Below are positions 1 through 13,739 of a stretch of DNA of 64,000 nt, piece by piece. The first letter of the stretch is position 1; each line of letters begins with the position of its first letter. This stretch comes from Amoeboaphelidium protococcarum (taxonomy: Eukaryota > Aphelidiomycota > Aphelidea): assembly GCA_023515745.1 (NCBI GenBank), contig JALECJ010000020.1, positions 1,054,001 through 1,118,000 of the forward strand, written 5' to 3'. Made by a program: the position numbers and the translations under genes. The notes under the pieces were generated by a model, which saw only the letters and a program-made list of their open reading frames with translations, did no database searches and was not told where the DNA came from.

Positions 1-3000
1 AGTTGCTTACCCAGTCCTAAGACTCCAATGCGTATCTCAGAGTCTCACTCCTAACAACTTTTCTCCATGGTGTCTGCTATATGCAAAGAATTTGACGGTA
101 TTGCGGATTGCGATCAGCCACTTCATTTTGTCGTAACAGAAGAATGCCACATTCTTAAACCAACATCCTTGGAGTTACTATGGTAGTGTTTGAAAGGCGA
201 TCAGTCTAATAATTCGTTGCCTGATAACTTGATTGTTCAGTTGTGCAGGATCATTGATTCAACTTTGGAGAATTAAAAGAACGGGATCAATTTTACGAGC
301 ACTGCCGTTCTTTTGAAATTTCTGCAATCGGATATCAGCAACCCTATACGTAGTGTTGATGTATTGATGGGAGTCATTCATAGTTGGCGCGTCTCTTTGG
401 ACAACTTGAGTGAGCTGAGGAGTGACCAAGTGGACTCAATGCCTTAATCTCTTGCTCAAATGGAAGAAAATTTGATTATGTACACTTAATTGCTCAAAAA
501 GTTTCCTATGTACGTTCGTGATGAGTTGGCTATCCCGTCGATTTACTTTGCCCTTGACTTGGTGACTAGGTACATTCCTCAGCTGCCAGAATCTAAGTCT
601 AACAGTTCAAGTGTATTTAAGGCAGTTTGCCGTTCTCTCTGTGTTTCTAGTGTCCGTCTGTTTAGTCTCATTCTATCGCTGGATGGTGGTAATGCTCCAG
701 TTTATTTTCATGAAACCGTGTAATACTTATGCAGTCTTCAGTCGTGCAAGGATTCATCTGAATCTTTTAGCCTGTCGTCTATAGTTGCTTGCACTGTAGG
801 AAGTCCCTATGGTATATAGGCCTCTTTGTATGATAAGCATCTTTGTTGCGTACTGGTTACCGATCATACGTATGTCCATGCTGGATCCTTGTTTATGTTG
901 TCCTTTTTCCAGAATATATTAGTTGTCTCTAGTAGTGAAGATGCTGATAAGCTGTTGTCAAAATATTTGTATCAATTGCTATCTTTTGGGCTTAAGGATT
1001 CTCAAGATGAAGTTCCGACTAAGCAATTGGTAATACAGCATCGCGCTGTTGTTGAGGGATTACTCACTGATTGCCTAAAATTGTCAATGAATAACGATGG
1101 TGTTGTGGCTCCCATGGTTGTTGTTTTGTTTGTCAACTTATTGATCTAGATTGCTAGCGAGTAATCTTTGGATAGGAAGCTTTCTACAAGTGACTATGGT
1201 TGGTGTTTGCAGCTAATTGTAAGTATAGTTTAACAGATGCGTGGACGCGTGACTGCAGATCCGGCCTAAAGTCTTGATCAAACTGAAGAGGTTTTAGATA
1301 AGTTGCTTGAATAACTGAATTAGCGTCTCTGTGATTATTTTAGTTTGTATATGGACGATAAGGACAGTTTACTTACTTTCTTCCGCGAGGTTGTGAAGAA
1401 AGAGGCCACAATATACGGCACTAGTGGGGAAGTGTTCTTGAAACGTGGTTCAAACATTGATGAGATCAGTACATTTGACATAGCATTATCTGCAATTAAG
1501 GCTGACTAGCGCACGTTTAATCTGCTAATTAATCTCATCGATACTGAAAATGCTTAATCAGCCTTTAAAGCATACCGTTGCATGCTCAGGCTGAAGTTTG
1601 ATTAGCAGACTTAGGAAGCGCTCTCTCGTCTCAGTTTGTCTCTAGGTACTCATATTCGTCATCAAGTAACCAGTATAAGAGAATGTTCGATTGACTGTAT
1701 TAAAATGATGGTTGGCTAAGTTGAGATCTAACCAATGCTGTAGTTCTTGCAAGATGTCTGCCTACGCACGCAAGATACGAGTGTTAGTGTTCGTAAGAAA
1801 GCTTTGATGCTGTTAAGAGAGTATTGTGCCAAGTTTTCTTCAACTCTCCCTCATTAGTTATAAGTCTATACTTATATGGTAATGATAGGTTAGCAAGTTC
1901 TGCGACGCGCCGCTCTTGAAGAAGATTCGGCCCTTAAACGTTTGGTTGTGGAGACTGTTTTGCAAATATTTGTGCCGGAAGATGTTGAAATCATCAAGTC
2001 TACCAGCATTTAAGGTTTGCTTGCGAATGAGCTGAGTATTAGCATCACCGAACTAACTGTCATGGAGAGATAATCTTTTGAACGATCTGTGCTTTTGCTG
2101 CAGCAGATTCTAGCCAATAGCAGTTATCTGCAGTTCTTCGAATCTCTATTGGCTTATGTCAAGAAAGATTTAGAGGGATATCAGCCCGTCTCCGAGCTTG
2201 TGGTATTCTTTGCTTTGGCGATTGAATACTTAATTTAACACTCAGACGCCGGACCACTCCAGATGGAAATTCTTACGCAGCTGTCCTAATGGTATCCTCA
2301 ATTGTTTTGCGTTCATTTTCAATTGATTGTTGATCGTATACTCTCTACAATTAATAATGCCAACGTGCTTAAGACTGCTTAGGGGCAGTATTTGCTCACC
2401 AAATTGGAACAAATCTTTTGCTTTGTTCTTGACCTCTTTCGCGATTTGGTCAGCGGCAATATTGCTGCGATTGGAGAATGTATTATCGATCTTAGTCTCA
2501 TCTATCAGCTGGAACCGCTTTTGTTGTCTTGTGCTTTAGACCAAAGTACATCTGTGGCGACTCAATCATTGAAGTGCCTCATTAAAATTGCCTAATGCGT
2601 TTCTTTAAACTTTGCTCTGTTGACAGTATTACTTGAAAAGTGTCTGAACTTCGTGTCATAGCTTACATCAGCTCAGTTGTAAGCGAACTGGTAATATGCT
2701 TTGGCTGCTTTGAACGTGTGCAGTATTTTGATATCTGAAGTTGACATTAAAAGCTTACAAGGTGAAAACTGCGGGCTTTCTGCCGATTTACTCGTTAATA
2801 CTGCTTTAGCATAGCCTTTTATCAGTCTTTTGTGCAAATTACTCGAAATGGCGTAGTCAGCGGACCACATGCCTCATTTACTTCAAGTTTGTGGACCCGT
2901 GATTTAAAAGTATCCAATGATGTTGGTTCATGATCAGCTGTCGGAAAGACTTAAAGATACGCTCAATATTGATTCTCAGACACTATCGTCCTCGCCCACC

Positions 3001-4380
3001 AGAGCCCGTTGCGTCTATTCGGCTCTATCTCTGCTTGACATATTCTTCAAAGCTAACACCTCAGAATTTTCTGAGGGCGATCAGGCTTCAAAGTACAAGT
3101 TTGACGTCTTACTGGGCTAATCGGAAACTTAGGAACAGAGTAGCGTGGTGGTTCATATTGCGCAATCTTACCTATAGGCTATCAATCAATTAGTTCCATG
3201 CTCTGTGGTTGATATTCACATAATATCGTTTCGTGTTTTGGCAGATATCATCAAAAGCCAATGCGTCTAACCATTGTAAGTAATGCCGCCTCTTATTGCA
3301 ACTTTATGCTCCGACTCTCCAATGAGCGGCCTTGCTAGTGCTCTGCATGCTGATCTGGTAAAGAAGCATGAGTCGTTTATTCACAAGCGTAATGGTGACG
3401 GAATCAAGATGTCATTCACTCTACGTGGCGATTTGAAGTAGAATCTAGTAGGATATACGCAAGTATAAGATTCTATCTATGTCTCTGCTCTATAGTCATT
3501 GAGTAGCAATATTGCGTCTGATAAAACATCCAGAGTTGACTTTGCTTAAACTCTCTCCCATATTTTAAATTCTCTGGCCTTGATATCTAAACCGTCAATG
3601 GTCGACTTGCAGTACGCTAATTATCTGTGCAATGCTATAGCTACTTTGGATTTCAAGCACATTGCTGAAGTGCTGACGATTCTCTCCGGCCTGTAAAGTC
3701 TATTCTCTGAATCTTTGTTGGACGCTGAGACGTACCAAGGCTCTTTAATTAGTCAGCATGAGTATTGTCAGTGTATCATATGGGCATGTATTCTCAACTT
3801 GGATTACAACATGAAGATGGCATACGGCATTACTAAAGATAAACTCGCATCCTTCTCTCTTGGTCAAAAAGGTTCCAACTCTAAATCTCTCAAGCGTGAC
3901 GACAACTACCGAATTGTGCAGGTTGATGAATAGCTGGTTATCAATCAGGATGTCAATGATGATTTGAAGGCTATGGCAATCTAAGCTTTTCAAAGAAGCT
4001 ACGATCTGCTCCTCAATTCTGATGTATCTGTCCAGTAGTAGAAACGCAAGTCTCGCCTATCCTACTCTAGCAATACCTCCGATACGAACGAATCAAGTAA
4101 TGCATCTTCGTCTGAGAAGAACAGCTCAGGTATTGCTCAAGAGTCTCAAGGTAAGAAGAAGCGTCGTGTCAAGAAGAAAGTGAAGAGAAACGAAAGCGTC
4201 CAATCTGATGCAGAGAACGTTGGTGTAAATGTAAATATCGCAACAAGCCCTTCTGCAAACCGTCCACCGCCATCATCCTCTCGTCGTAAATCTGCAAGAA
4301 AGTCATCTAAAGTCAACTACTTGGAAAGTTCTACGACTGAATATTCCGCTCATGATCAAGACTCTTCAGACTTTGAATGA
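1..4380 (+). CDS. SCC2: Cohesin loader Scc2/NIPBL (Mis4), 5' truncated
   Basis: Loads cohesin onto chromosomes in the nucleus, together with Scc4. Frame 1 is open from the window edge to TGA at 4378-4380 when TAA/TAG are read as Gln, giving about 1,459 residues with no intron needed. The middle is HEAT-like helical sequence with the SIRECSIDCI and SVRKKALMLLREYC stretches typical of Scc2/Nipped-B. The C-terminal third has the family block QPLQVMPPLIATL followed by ADLVKKHESFIHKR and GIKMSF. The last 130 residues are a Ser/Lys/Arg-rich basic tail, probably disordered. The N-terminus, where Scc4 binds, lies outside the window. Family assignment rests on motif recognition; the code-6 reading is directly visible. 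Downstream neighbour is in the same orientation. Confidence 0.85.
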
Positions 4381-4717
4381 TTAAAAATCGAATTAAAATT
4401 AAAAGCTCTATTATCAGTACAGTACCAAACTTTCGTTCCCTTGAATACCATTGCATAACCGTGTGGATCGCGTTCACACAATCGTAAATGGGGCACAGCA
4501 GGGCACTCATATAATCGTGTGTGAGTCTATCGATCGACGATGAAATGACCGATCGCTTACCGATTTACAGTCACCGTTGACCAAGAATCATCGTCACTAC
4601 ACACACACGACTTATTTCCAGTTCCCTAGTTACTTCACCGAGACTGACTGGTTATAAAAATATACACATCCTATAATCTCTAATTATTAAAGCAATTATA
4701 GAAATAAAATCGTGAAT
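4381..4717. other. Intergenic spacer
   Basis: AT-rich spacer between two same-strand genes. It holds a short CA run near 4595-4610 and A/T-rich sequence just before the next ATG. No ORF or RNA gene is evident. Confidence 0.5.
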
Positions 4718-7417
4718 ATGGACGTGCAATAGTAGTAGAAATTGTAGCCGGAGAATTACAGTATTTTTGATGGCTTTCCGGTCGTTTCTGACTCATCGTC
4801 CTTATCGCCGCCAGCGACCGCACTGTCAAAGTGGAAAAAAGCAGTAGATTAACCTCTCTTGCTGGCCCTTAGTAGGCAAAGCTCGGAAATGCAGTCAGAC
4901 GCTCAGAATAGTGATAGCTGTTAATTCGCTGGATCCCATCTGGATACTACAATGATGCGGACCGAGTTTGAGGCCATAAAAGGTGGCGGCGATGTAGCGG
5001 GGATGACGTACGAATAGTTTGTTTAGTTTCTTGGTGCGACTGGCATCTGCTCCTTTATCTCTTTGAATTTATGGAAGTTTTGTATTGAATATACATCGTT
5101 GAATTATAATAATAATACTGATGATAGGAATGATGAGTCTTGCAAAAGTTGTGTCCATAAAGATGATTTAAGCTGTAATGATGAAGACGATTAAATGGCG
5201 ACGAAATCGTATCAAACCGCATTATAGTGGGAATAGTTTGAGGCAGCCTGGCGTTATTTATACAAAGATTCCAACGGGGATAGAGTCTTGCTGATGTTTA
5301 TAATGATCTGCGGCAATATCGCTGGTAATTCATAGACCAGATACATTTCAGCTGAAGCTTTAGAATAGCTGATAAGAGAAGTTGTTGTGCAGCATCCAGA
5401 GTTGCAATTTCTCTCTGATAAGCCAATATTTATAGATTATTACGTGTAAACTGTGCTGACAAGAATATTCTACCAAGTCAAGAGGTCACTGCCGCCCACT
5501 AGTGAGGACTGTTAGAAGTATGGACGCGCTGTGGCTATCACGCTGAAAGAGTTTCGTTAGTCAGGATTGTTCGATATCCTCACACATCTTCACCTGATGG
5601 AGATCAATGAGGAGCACATGTTCTTCTCTTACAAGCATTACTTTGTACTCTACTGCAGATTCCATGACTTAGATACACAAGACTGCTCTTATTTGAGTGC
5701 TGATGATATGACCAAATATGATGGTGGATCGATTAACTCTCTTGTATTGGAAAGGATACTGGATGGTATTGGACTTCCGTATAGATATCGCGAATCTTAA
5801 TCATAAAGCAGTTCCCATTCTACATCATTCAGGTAGTTCAAGTTGGCAGTTCACTCTTGCCTCACCTCACAGATTCTATCCAACTATCAGCGCGATTCTG
5901 GAATAGATCTCGATATCGACTCTCCTACTGATAATTGTAGCCAGGCCAGTGATATGGATCATGTTGTTTCCGTTGAAGAGACTAAGCATATAGACACTAG
6001 TACGCGATCCCAGTACCGATACAAGTCACAATTGACTTACACTGAGTTCTTATGGTTTATGCTGAGTGAAGAAGATAAAACCTCTGCTACAGCGATGGAA
6101 TACTGGTTCAGAGTATTGGATCTGGATGGTGATGGTGTCATTTCACTGTATGAACTGGAGCAGTTTTGGCGGCATTAAGAGTCTAAGCTGTACTTTGAGA
6201 CGATGATGAATTTTGATTTTCGAGATATTGTCTGTGTAGTGTTGGATCTCCTCTAGATTTCTAGCTTTAGTAGTGGCTCTGAAGGTGCAAATAGCTGCTA
6301 GATTACACTTAAAGATCTCCGACGCAATCCAGTTGGCACCAGCAAGTTCTTTGATCACTTTGTAAATTGCAAAAAGTTGCTTGAGCGAGAGAGTTCAAGT
6401 GGATTTAAATTGTACCGGGAGATTGATGATTGTCAGCAGACTTACTTTTAATAATTGCACAAAGTCTGTCCTTCGCCATCGCCATAATCATCTCAAGTCA
6501 ATCTGAAATAAGCTCCGGATGGGCGTAATAAGTTATCGTATGAGAGGAGACAAAGTGTGGTCAATTATTTCTCAACCATCCCGTCTGACTGTAAATCTAG
6601 CTGGTCTAGATGGGCGGATTTGCAATATGATATACTGACATCCCACACACCATCTGCGGGTTAGAATGGGGAGGATATCAATGGCTTTGCGTATTGTGAT
6701 GATGATGCTGACAATGATGAAAGCGAATATGAACGTTATGACGATCACTAGCATAGTGGTGAAGATGTACACGCGTATTATGCAGCTTTTGCTATCTGCA
6801 ACTCCACATCCACCCTAGATATGATTGGTATGGCAGCACAGCGACTGAAAATGCTTTAATGTTAGGATTCTGATGAAGACGAGGCGCATATCAAGTTGCA
6901 TGATCAGTCTGCTTCTAAAGCTGATCGTCATAATAGTGATGAGAATGTATCTGGCAAATATGATTTGAGACATGGAGCAGTGAGCAGATTTCACTTGTCT
7001 AATCACCTTAAACAACTGACCATATGTGAAGTGGATGAAGACGGTGATGATGAAGGCATTGGACGCGAAAATGATCATTCACATTTGGCAAATGGTTATC
7101 ACCTTAATGATGATGATGATGAAGAAAGTGATGAATAGAAGCCGACGAAGTAGTGTTGGAGTAACATTGACTTGGTGGAAGTTCATAGCGGGCAAGGTTG
7201 TCATCAGTTTGAATATGGTCGAGATATGAATGTATCTAGTCAGGAAGATTAGCACCTCTCTTCCTATTTATATGGAGCGTATTCTGGCACTCTAGCATAT
7301 TAATTTAGAACTGGTAGATCTATTGCCGCCTTATCCACTTTATAGTCATCATCCTGTAGAACTGCAGAGTTTCTTCAAGATTTGGATCAGCCAATTGCAG
7401 ATTTATCTATGGATTGA
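4718..7417 (+). CDS. PPP2R3: PP2A regulatory subunit B'' (PPP2R3-like, EF-hand)
   Basis: Regulatory subunit that targets protein phosphatase 2A; calcium-responsive in this family. One uninterrupted frame in code 6, ATG 4718 to TGA 7415-7417, 899 residues. Near residues 440-475 it has the family signature TEFLWFMLSEEDK, then EYWFRVLDLDGDGVISLYEL, which contains a canonical EF-hand loop (DLDGDG). This is followed by a conserved ITLKDLRRNPVGTSKFFDHF segment. An upstream, more diverged EF-hand-like stretch (YKDSNGDRVLL) lies near residue 185. The C-terminal 300 residues are Asp/Glu/Ser-rich and poorly conserved. Many Gln are TAG/TAA. The N-terminal Gln run directly after Met is encoded largely by TAG. 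Confidence 0.85.
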
Positions 7418-7711
7418 TTACTGATATTTCATTCTCAAGAGTATTGTTTGCAAATAGTTTTGACAATAACATCATTATCATCATCATTAACAATTTTTAG
7501 ATGGTCTAGAATGTAACTTTTTAATTTTTCGCCTTGTGAAATCCTTATCTTGAACTATGAGAGACTATAGATTTGCGCAGTCTATATTTAACGTTCGAGC
7601 TCTTTATTTAAATTCTAAGCCCGTCTATCATCAGTGGCATCATATAAAAAGATAAAAGAAGCTGTCAATGAGTGATCAAAGCATTCTTAAATCTAAATTT
7701 ATTCATTCTAA

Positions 7712-8968
7712 TCAAGCAGATTTAGATTTATACAGTATGGCGAGTCGTGTGACATTGACCGCAACTAGTGACAGCACCAGCCAGGGAGCAGCCTTTTCAA
7801 TTGCATTCTAAAGCCCATTCTTTCTGGATGAGCGTCGACGTTGCGTTGACTAAATACCTTATACATCAACAATCCTATCCTCTAAATGGCCCTTTGTTGA
7901 ATCGCTAGCCTATGACTCCATATCATCAACAATTTCAATCTGTTCAATACTTTTATCCAAATCATCTACGCCTTTCAGTTCAGAGTCTGCTAGTAGAATC
8001 TAATCCAAACCATCTTCCTCCGTGTCAATGACATCATTAATACTCTCGAGATCTATAGAATCAATGTCAACGCAGGGAGTGTCTGAGAGAAATCTAGAGG
8101 CAATTAATTAATCACCTTATTGACATAGTCGCTCCAACTTGGAAAAGGATTTAGGAATAGCTTTCGAGGTGACAAACTAGATTAATGAAGAAGGAACCCA
8201 ACCTTGAGGATTACCATCAATCAGCTACCATATCTCTGTAATTGATGGGTCCATCGGTTTCCGCCTAATGATTTAACCAGAGAGAGGACAATGCATACGT
8301 ATAATACTTTCACTGGTGCGAGGCGGCATGCCGGGAAAGTTTACAGATTTCGTCACATTAATCAGCCACTCATCCTGCAAAGTGTCCTTTAGCAATAAAT
8401 TGTTAGTCTTGCACATATATGACAGCAGTACCAAGTCGCGAGACTGAGCTGGCCATATACCTTTAGTCCTAATGTACACAATACGCGTCTGAGCATCAAT
8501 ATGCTTCAATACCCTGGACTCTTCAATCAAATCATCCCACTTGTGTCTATTCTCTGTATCACACAGTAGATCAAATACAGTATAAGGTGTAGTATTTCGT
8601 AACTGACCATAAAGGCGGAAATTAAACGCGCTATCTCTATTCTAATGTATAACTAGACGTGGATCTTCTTAAGTGACTAATTACTACCACATTGCGTCAT
8701 CCACAAGAGAGCTATTCAATTCTAATTTACTCAAAATATCCTTCAGCATCTTCATTGTTTATACTTTTTCACCATTCTAAGATTTTCTTATCTTCTGCTC
8801 CGGCATTTATTTAGTAAAGCTTTTACCAGCTGGCATTAATTCCCGCTGAACTTCACCATTTAACCTTTCGCCATTCAACGAAACAGCAGTTGTATGTTCA
8901 AGCGCATTTCCATCTGGTTATGAATATTATTGAGTCAACAGAGGTCCAACCTATGAAATACCATCCAT
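7712..8968 (-). CDS. START-domain protein with C-terminal membrane segment
   Basis: Probable lipid-transfer or lipid-sensing protein. The code-6 ORF runs from ATG at 8968 to TGA at 7714-7712 (418 residues). The START-like fold is seen in the central region: HKWDDLIEESRVLKHID, then IVYIRTKGIWPAQSRDLVLL, and VKSVNFPGMPP-like sequence, with RRKPMDPSITEIWQLIDGNPQGWVP just downstream (the strand preceding the C-terminal helix). An acidic low-complexity linker follows. The last 35 residues contain a hydrophobic segment (APWLVLSLVAVNVTRLAIL) and a short basic end, which looks like a tail anchor. The frame stays open upstream of 8968, so the start is a choice of the first good ATG. Ligand is unknown. 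Confidence 0.75.
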
Positions 8969-9501
8969 CAATAATTATTTCTAATAAAAAGAAGAAAGCA
9001 ATAATTCCAAGCTATTATTCCACCTAGTAAGCGATTTAATTAAAAGCAGAGATTGCACTTGTATCACCAGCATCAGCAAAATGTGTAAAAAATCAACATG
9101 CTCTACATAATGTACAAGGTGAGATTATTCATTAAAATGACTGTATGAATGTAATATGCCTACGGTAATAACATAATATCAAACTACACTCAATGAGAGC
9201 AGTAATTATGATCGCAAATTTCTCGTTAAACTGTAATACAATCCCCATCATCACAAATCAATAAAATCAGAGTTTACTGCTTTAACGAAAAACAATGACG
9301 AAGACGCGACCAACAGAGAAGACACGAGAGCGATGACGGTTGTGATTGAGCATAAACTGTTGGTGATTTTGTATTCCAAGAGTAGTGAATGATAACTAGG
9401 TGCAATCATCAAAATTTATTTCAATTCATTTAATTCACCTTTGTAGATATTATCACAGTGACACTGCAGGCTTACAACAATAAGATATATAGATATAACA
9501 T
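8969..9501. other. Intergenic spacer
   Basis: AT-rich stretch between two minus-strand genes. No coding exon, RNA gene or repeat could be supported. It should hold the promoter of the START-domain gene and the 3' end of the bZIP gene. Confidence 0.4.
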
Positions 9502-10734
9502 TCACAAATTATTACGCCCAGACAGTCTTTGATTGAGTTATTCATTCTGCACACGGAGAGCATTAATCAGAATTTTAGCCTCATTCAGCATCTGATCACG
9601 GTCAGAGATCTGACGCGTCAGAGTGTTCACCTTCTCTTCCATATTCTTTAGAGCCATCTCGAGTGTCTGGAGACGAAGATTCTTGCGCAGACGTGATCTT
9701 TTGGCAGCATCTGAATTCTTCATGCGCTTATACTACTTTCTATCTCCAGAGCCATCTGCCAAATCTTCAGGTACTTCCGCAACAGGATGTAGAGGAAGCT
9801 TCTTATCAACCAGTGCATCTACTGCATCATCTAGTGGAATATGAACGCCCTTATCAGTTGGAATATAAATATTAGTAGTATTAGGATGTCTCCCACGTCC
9901 CTTACGTTATTTAACTAGATCTGAATTTTTATTCTCCAGCAAGTTCTTGATATCTTCATCTTCTTCAAAATCATTAAAATTCGAAGTGGAGGCATCCAGC
10001 AATCTTTCATCACCAGAGTAGCTATCTCCATTTGTAGATACGTCTCTAGTACTATAGTTGCTATTTCCGCCACCACCGCCACCTCCTGTTGTATACGATC
10101 TAGAGTATATACCATAATCATCAAAAGTGTTGGAACGCTTCCTAGAACTTGATGACCTGTGACGAGCATCATCCCCATTATCAATTCGGTGCAGTGGGTG
10201 CTGTTGCTGATGATTGTTGTTACCATAAGCGCCCAGAGCAGTGGTGAAGCTATCGCCAGAGAAGTTTCTGTATCTCATTGCATCAACAGGATTAGTATCA
10301 GCAGGATTAACAAATGAAGTGATGGATTATGGCTACTCAATAGGCTGCTACTACTACTATTATTGATAGATACTACTACTTCTTGAAACGCAACCAACAT
10401 CTTGACCAGCATCCGACACCTTGGAACCGGCGGGCGCGAGATAAGCGTACTCCGCAGATCCAGGGGAATAATTCAGCACATTCGACAACATTGGCACAGT
10501 TTAGCAGCGAGTCATTCCTCCACCAATATGGCTGTTAATATAGATATTATCACGACTATTCACAGCAGACGACTACTACTGATGAAGATGATACTATTGA
10601 GAATTTATACAATTATTGTCTGCAGTAGGGCGGAGCAGTGTATGTGTGTATGTGTTTCGTCTCGCAAAGTTTGCCGTCGTGCTGGTGGTGGTTGGAGAGT
10701 TTAAATATGACGCCTCAAATGTCAACTCAATCAT
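9502..10734 (-). CDS. bZIP transcription factor
   Basis: Sequence-specific DNA-binding protein. The C-terminal 80 residues carry the basic region (KRMKNSDAAKRSRLRKNLRL, matching the N-x-x-A-A-x-x-S-R consensus) followed by a leucine zipper with heptad-spaced hydrophobics, ending LNQRLSGRNNL before TGA at 9504-9502. The N-terminal part is low complexity: a Gln run encoded mainly by TAG (near 10345-10365), a Gly run and Ser/Asn-rich sequence, as expected for an activation region. The frame is open upstream to about 10897. In-frame ATGs are at 10734 and 10515, and the longer choice is given. Target genes cannot be read from sequence. Confidence 0.8.
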
Positions 10735-10957
10735 TCTTGTTTCACCGTCACAAATCGCTGCTGACTCAGTGCGTCGTTTGCCGTCGTCGCTTGAATGATC
10801 ATCGTCAACATCACGCGCGCGCTCTAGGCCTTTCTCTCTCCTTCTCCCGTCATCAACACCACCACCCAGGAAAGACGACAAACAAATGCGCCTCAATCAC
10901 ACACACACACACTGCTCGCGCGTGCGCATGAATCATCATCATACACAAACTCGGTGA

Positions 10958-11280
10958 TAGTAGATAATTTAGAATGGGCCATTAATAGGCTTACCTTCTA
11001 GCCTTTTTAAGGCGGTGTTGAAACTTGAATTTAAAGGAGATGCTGTGGCTATACTCGCCTTTGTACAGGGCTCTTGTAAAGGAATTATATCTATGGAAGA
11101 TCCAGTCAGCGTTTCGTACGGAATGTCCATATGTTAGTCTATTGGCAGTTCAACTGACAATAACATTTCACATGCATCATTTTAAAATCCATTATTAAAA
11201 CTGTTATCTAAACTTATCGTGGGCAGCATGTATTTACTACTTGATGCTCTTCCTTCCTCTAATTACTCTTCTTCACTCAG
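10958..11280 (+). other. Possible coding exon, product unassigned
   Basis: A TGA-free stretch on the plus strand with protein-like composition. It ends at a good splice donor (CAG/GTAAGG at 11281) and has in-frame ATGs only part way through. It reads GLPSSLFKAVLKLEFKG, later GSCKGIISMEDP, then a hydrophobic LLKLLSKLIVGSMYLLL. This weakly recalls Hikeshi/OPI10 proteins, but the family's N-terminal block is not found upstream, so I do not assign it. A possible acceptor (ATATCTAG) lies near 11350. It would be divergent from the bZIP gene. Confidence 0.3.
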
Positions 11281-11976
11281 GTAAGGAACGTGTCTTTAGC
11301 TTGAACGTGACATTTACTAATCTTTTTATTCTCTTTCAATCATATCTAGCATATAATATGTCTTTCAACATCAGCAAAAATATTAATTAAACGTGATGTA
11401 AACAAATGTGCACCCACGGGAAATATAGGCGAAGTTGACACGATGTTTGAGACATGAATGTGTGTGTGTGTGGGTATGATTGCATGAGAACTTCCCGATG
11501 ATTGAAACTCTGATTACATAAGATTAATCCTTGCTAAAGATTTCACATATCTTTGGGTTATTAATGATGATAAGATTAGAATGAAATCGCATTAAATTAA
11601 AGAGTTTAAAATATAAAATTTTTGTCATTTTTTAGACTGCTCTGTGTATGTTGTGTTTAAGCGAGGACAGTAGGTACTTGTATACTTTTTAATTGATTTA
11701 CGATCAATCGTCATTTCTGTTCACTTGAAAGTAAAACCGCCTAGAGATCGACATTTAAACGTTTGATTTCAAAACATTTAATGTGATATTAATCATCGTG
11801 CATACTTTTAATTTCAGTGCATTTAGAGGCAGACGGACACAATTTTCATTACTGTATCTTTTGAAGAGACTTGTATCGCGACAGTATTCAAATTAAGACT
11901 TTAACTTGAATGAGGTGCCACTATTACTGAAAATCTAGCGCTTTTAAAGTCAAAAGCAAAGTACTGCGTAATCAAA
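11281..11976. other. Spacer with GT microsatellite
   Basis: AT-rich DNA between the possible exon and the 3' end of GWT1. A short TG repeat lies at about 11459-11471. No further feature is supported. Confidence 0.4.
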
Positions 11977-13377
11977 TCAATCACTTTTATGCTTTACATT
12001 TTTAATCATATCATACATGTTTCCAATATTAAAATTCATGATCATATAGATGGAAATGACTAGCACAAAGGTGACATCAGAGGCATCGATCGTCTAAATT
12101 GACTTGTTGATAATCCCAGTCATCACGTTTGCAACCAGAAACATCAACAGAGTATGTTTTGATAGACCAGTGACGAGTGGACTTTGCGAGATGGACTTTC
12201 CAATAAACGTCGTGGACAGCAGTGTCAAAGACACAACACAACAATTCACAATAACAGTAGCGTAAATGTACATTCCATTACAGGATCGCCTACTAAACAG
12301 GAATCGTGACTGATTTTTTAATGCCAGCATATAAGTTGCTATCATCGTTACACATAGTGTAATGAGCCAACTCATTACATTCCATACTATGCGCATTTGA
12401 CGCGAAAGTAAAATATCACATCTCGAGGCGTTGTCCTTCTCTTGTACTAATAATTCTTCTATATCCTACAACTATTAATGTCTACTAGCTAAATATATAC
12501 CCAAAGCACATCCAAATTCAAAAATGGCAAAGTATCCTGGCAAACTAATAATCCCCTCTTTATTGGCAGCGATCAAAGAGACTGAACGATCAACATTAGC
12601 AAACGCGTACCACTCTAATCCTTTAGATAACCCATACTAATGCGCACCAGTGACAATAACACCAAGAATAAGCCTGATTAAAACGTAGGTATTCCCAATC
12701 GAAGCACTGATTATAAATGACCAAAGCTGTACTGCAGAAAGTGTGAAAAAGAAATTCCAATGTCGTCCATACTCAGTTTCATGCTCATGGTAACCAGAGC
12801 CTTTTACCATAAGCAGACGTACTATACCCATACCAGCTGTAATCAAAATTTTACTGAGAACCGACTACCAGGACCTTTATTGAATAGGCTTCACCGCGGT
12901 TAATCCCATACTAAATACAAATGAACCGACTCCAATATCCATCAATGATATTCCATACTACTCAACCTTACAATGCACCCGCTTAAAATACTAAAAATCA
13001 ACAGCCAGAATAGAAAACACAGTCATAACCATCATCAACACTTTAAATACAGATACAGATGTTCTAATATTAAAATCAATTTTCCGACTATCATGCTAAG
13101 TATTTGAATAGAGAAACGTTGTAATAAGCTTCAGCACCGTAGCAATTAAAATAAACGTAACACTTGCCAGAATGCCATACCACAAATGTCTACCAACTGA
13201 TAATATCATAATCAAAGTATAGAATAGAGATTACAAAGATGAAGATCTTATGCCCATTGTTTCAACTAAAACATAGGACGACAATGGCATTAAGGACAGA
13301 AGTAGAACTAATTCCAAAGAGCTGCCAGCATTATTACTCACAAAATCAACCATTCGATCATTATAACTTTAAATCAT
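11977..13377 (-). CDS. GWT1: GPI-inositol acyltransferase GWT1/PIG-W
   Basis: Adds the acyl chain to the inositol of GlcN-PI during GPI-anchor synthesis in the ER membrane. A single code-6 ORF of 466 residues, close to the usual length (about 490). The N-terminus [16 protein letters not shown] matches the family start (D-F-V-S-x-x-x-G-S-S). Further blocks are [19 protein letters not shown], then [16 protein letters not shown], and the last helices [15 protein letters not shown], all hallmark GWT1 segments. Around a dozen hydrophobic helices are visible. Start at ATG 13377 puts the family motif at residue 10. It is divergent from the BTB gene across about 360 bp. Confidence 0.93.
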
Positions 13378-13739
13378 ATTTGAATACTTTAATAATATTA
13401 TTAGTATTATACAAGTCTACCAACAGGGAATACTGCAAATAATTCTTTTGTTCTGTTGCGCTCTCAATCAACAAGGAACGCCACTCATCAAGCAGAATAA
13501 AAACGACAAAAAAACTACACAGCGCAAAGTGAACGAAGAGCCGGACGAGTGAAGGAGAGAAACTAATAACGCGCGTTCTTCAACAACTACATAAGTGAGA
13601 GGGAGAGAAATTTGAAAGAAAGAGTCTCATTATAATACTGTAGAACGCGAAAGGCGCGTCGTTCTATTTCAACTCACATGAATTGAATCTCAAAACTGTT
13701 CGCACGAAATTAGCCGCAACTTTGAATTAGAGCCTAATA
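13378..13739. promoter_or_regulatory. Divergent promoter region
   Basis: Shared upstream region of GWT1 (minus) and the BTB gene (plus). It contains purine-rich stretches (GAGAGGGAGAGAAA near 13597-13612) and GC-containing islands. No defined element can be named. Confidence 0.35.

Noticed and set aside
1-4380. Reading the first 4.4 kb as a decayed pseudogene because of many stop codons
   Set aside because: All of the stops are TAA or TAG; no TGA occurs until 4378, and conserved Scc2 blocks are intact.
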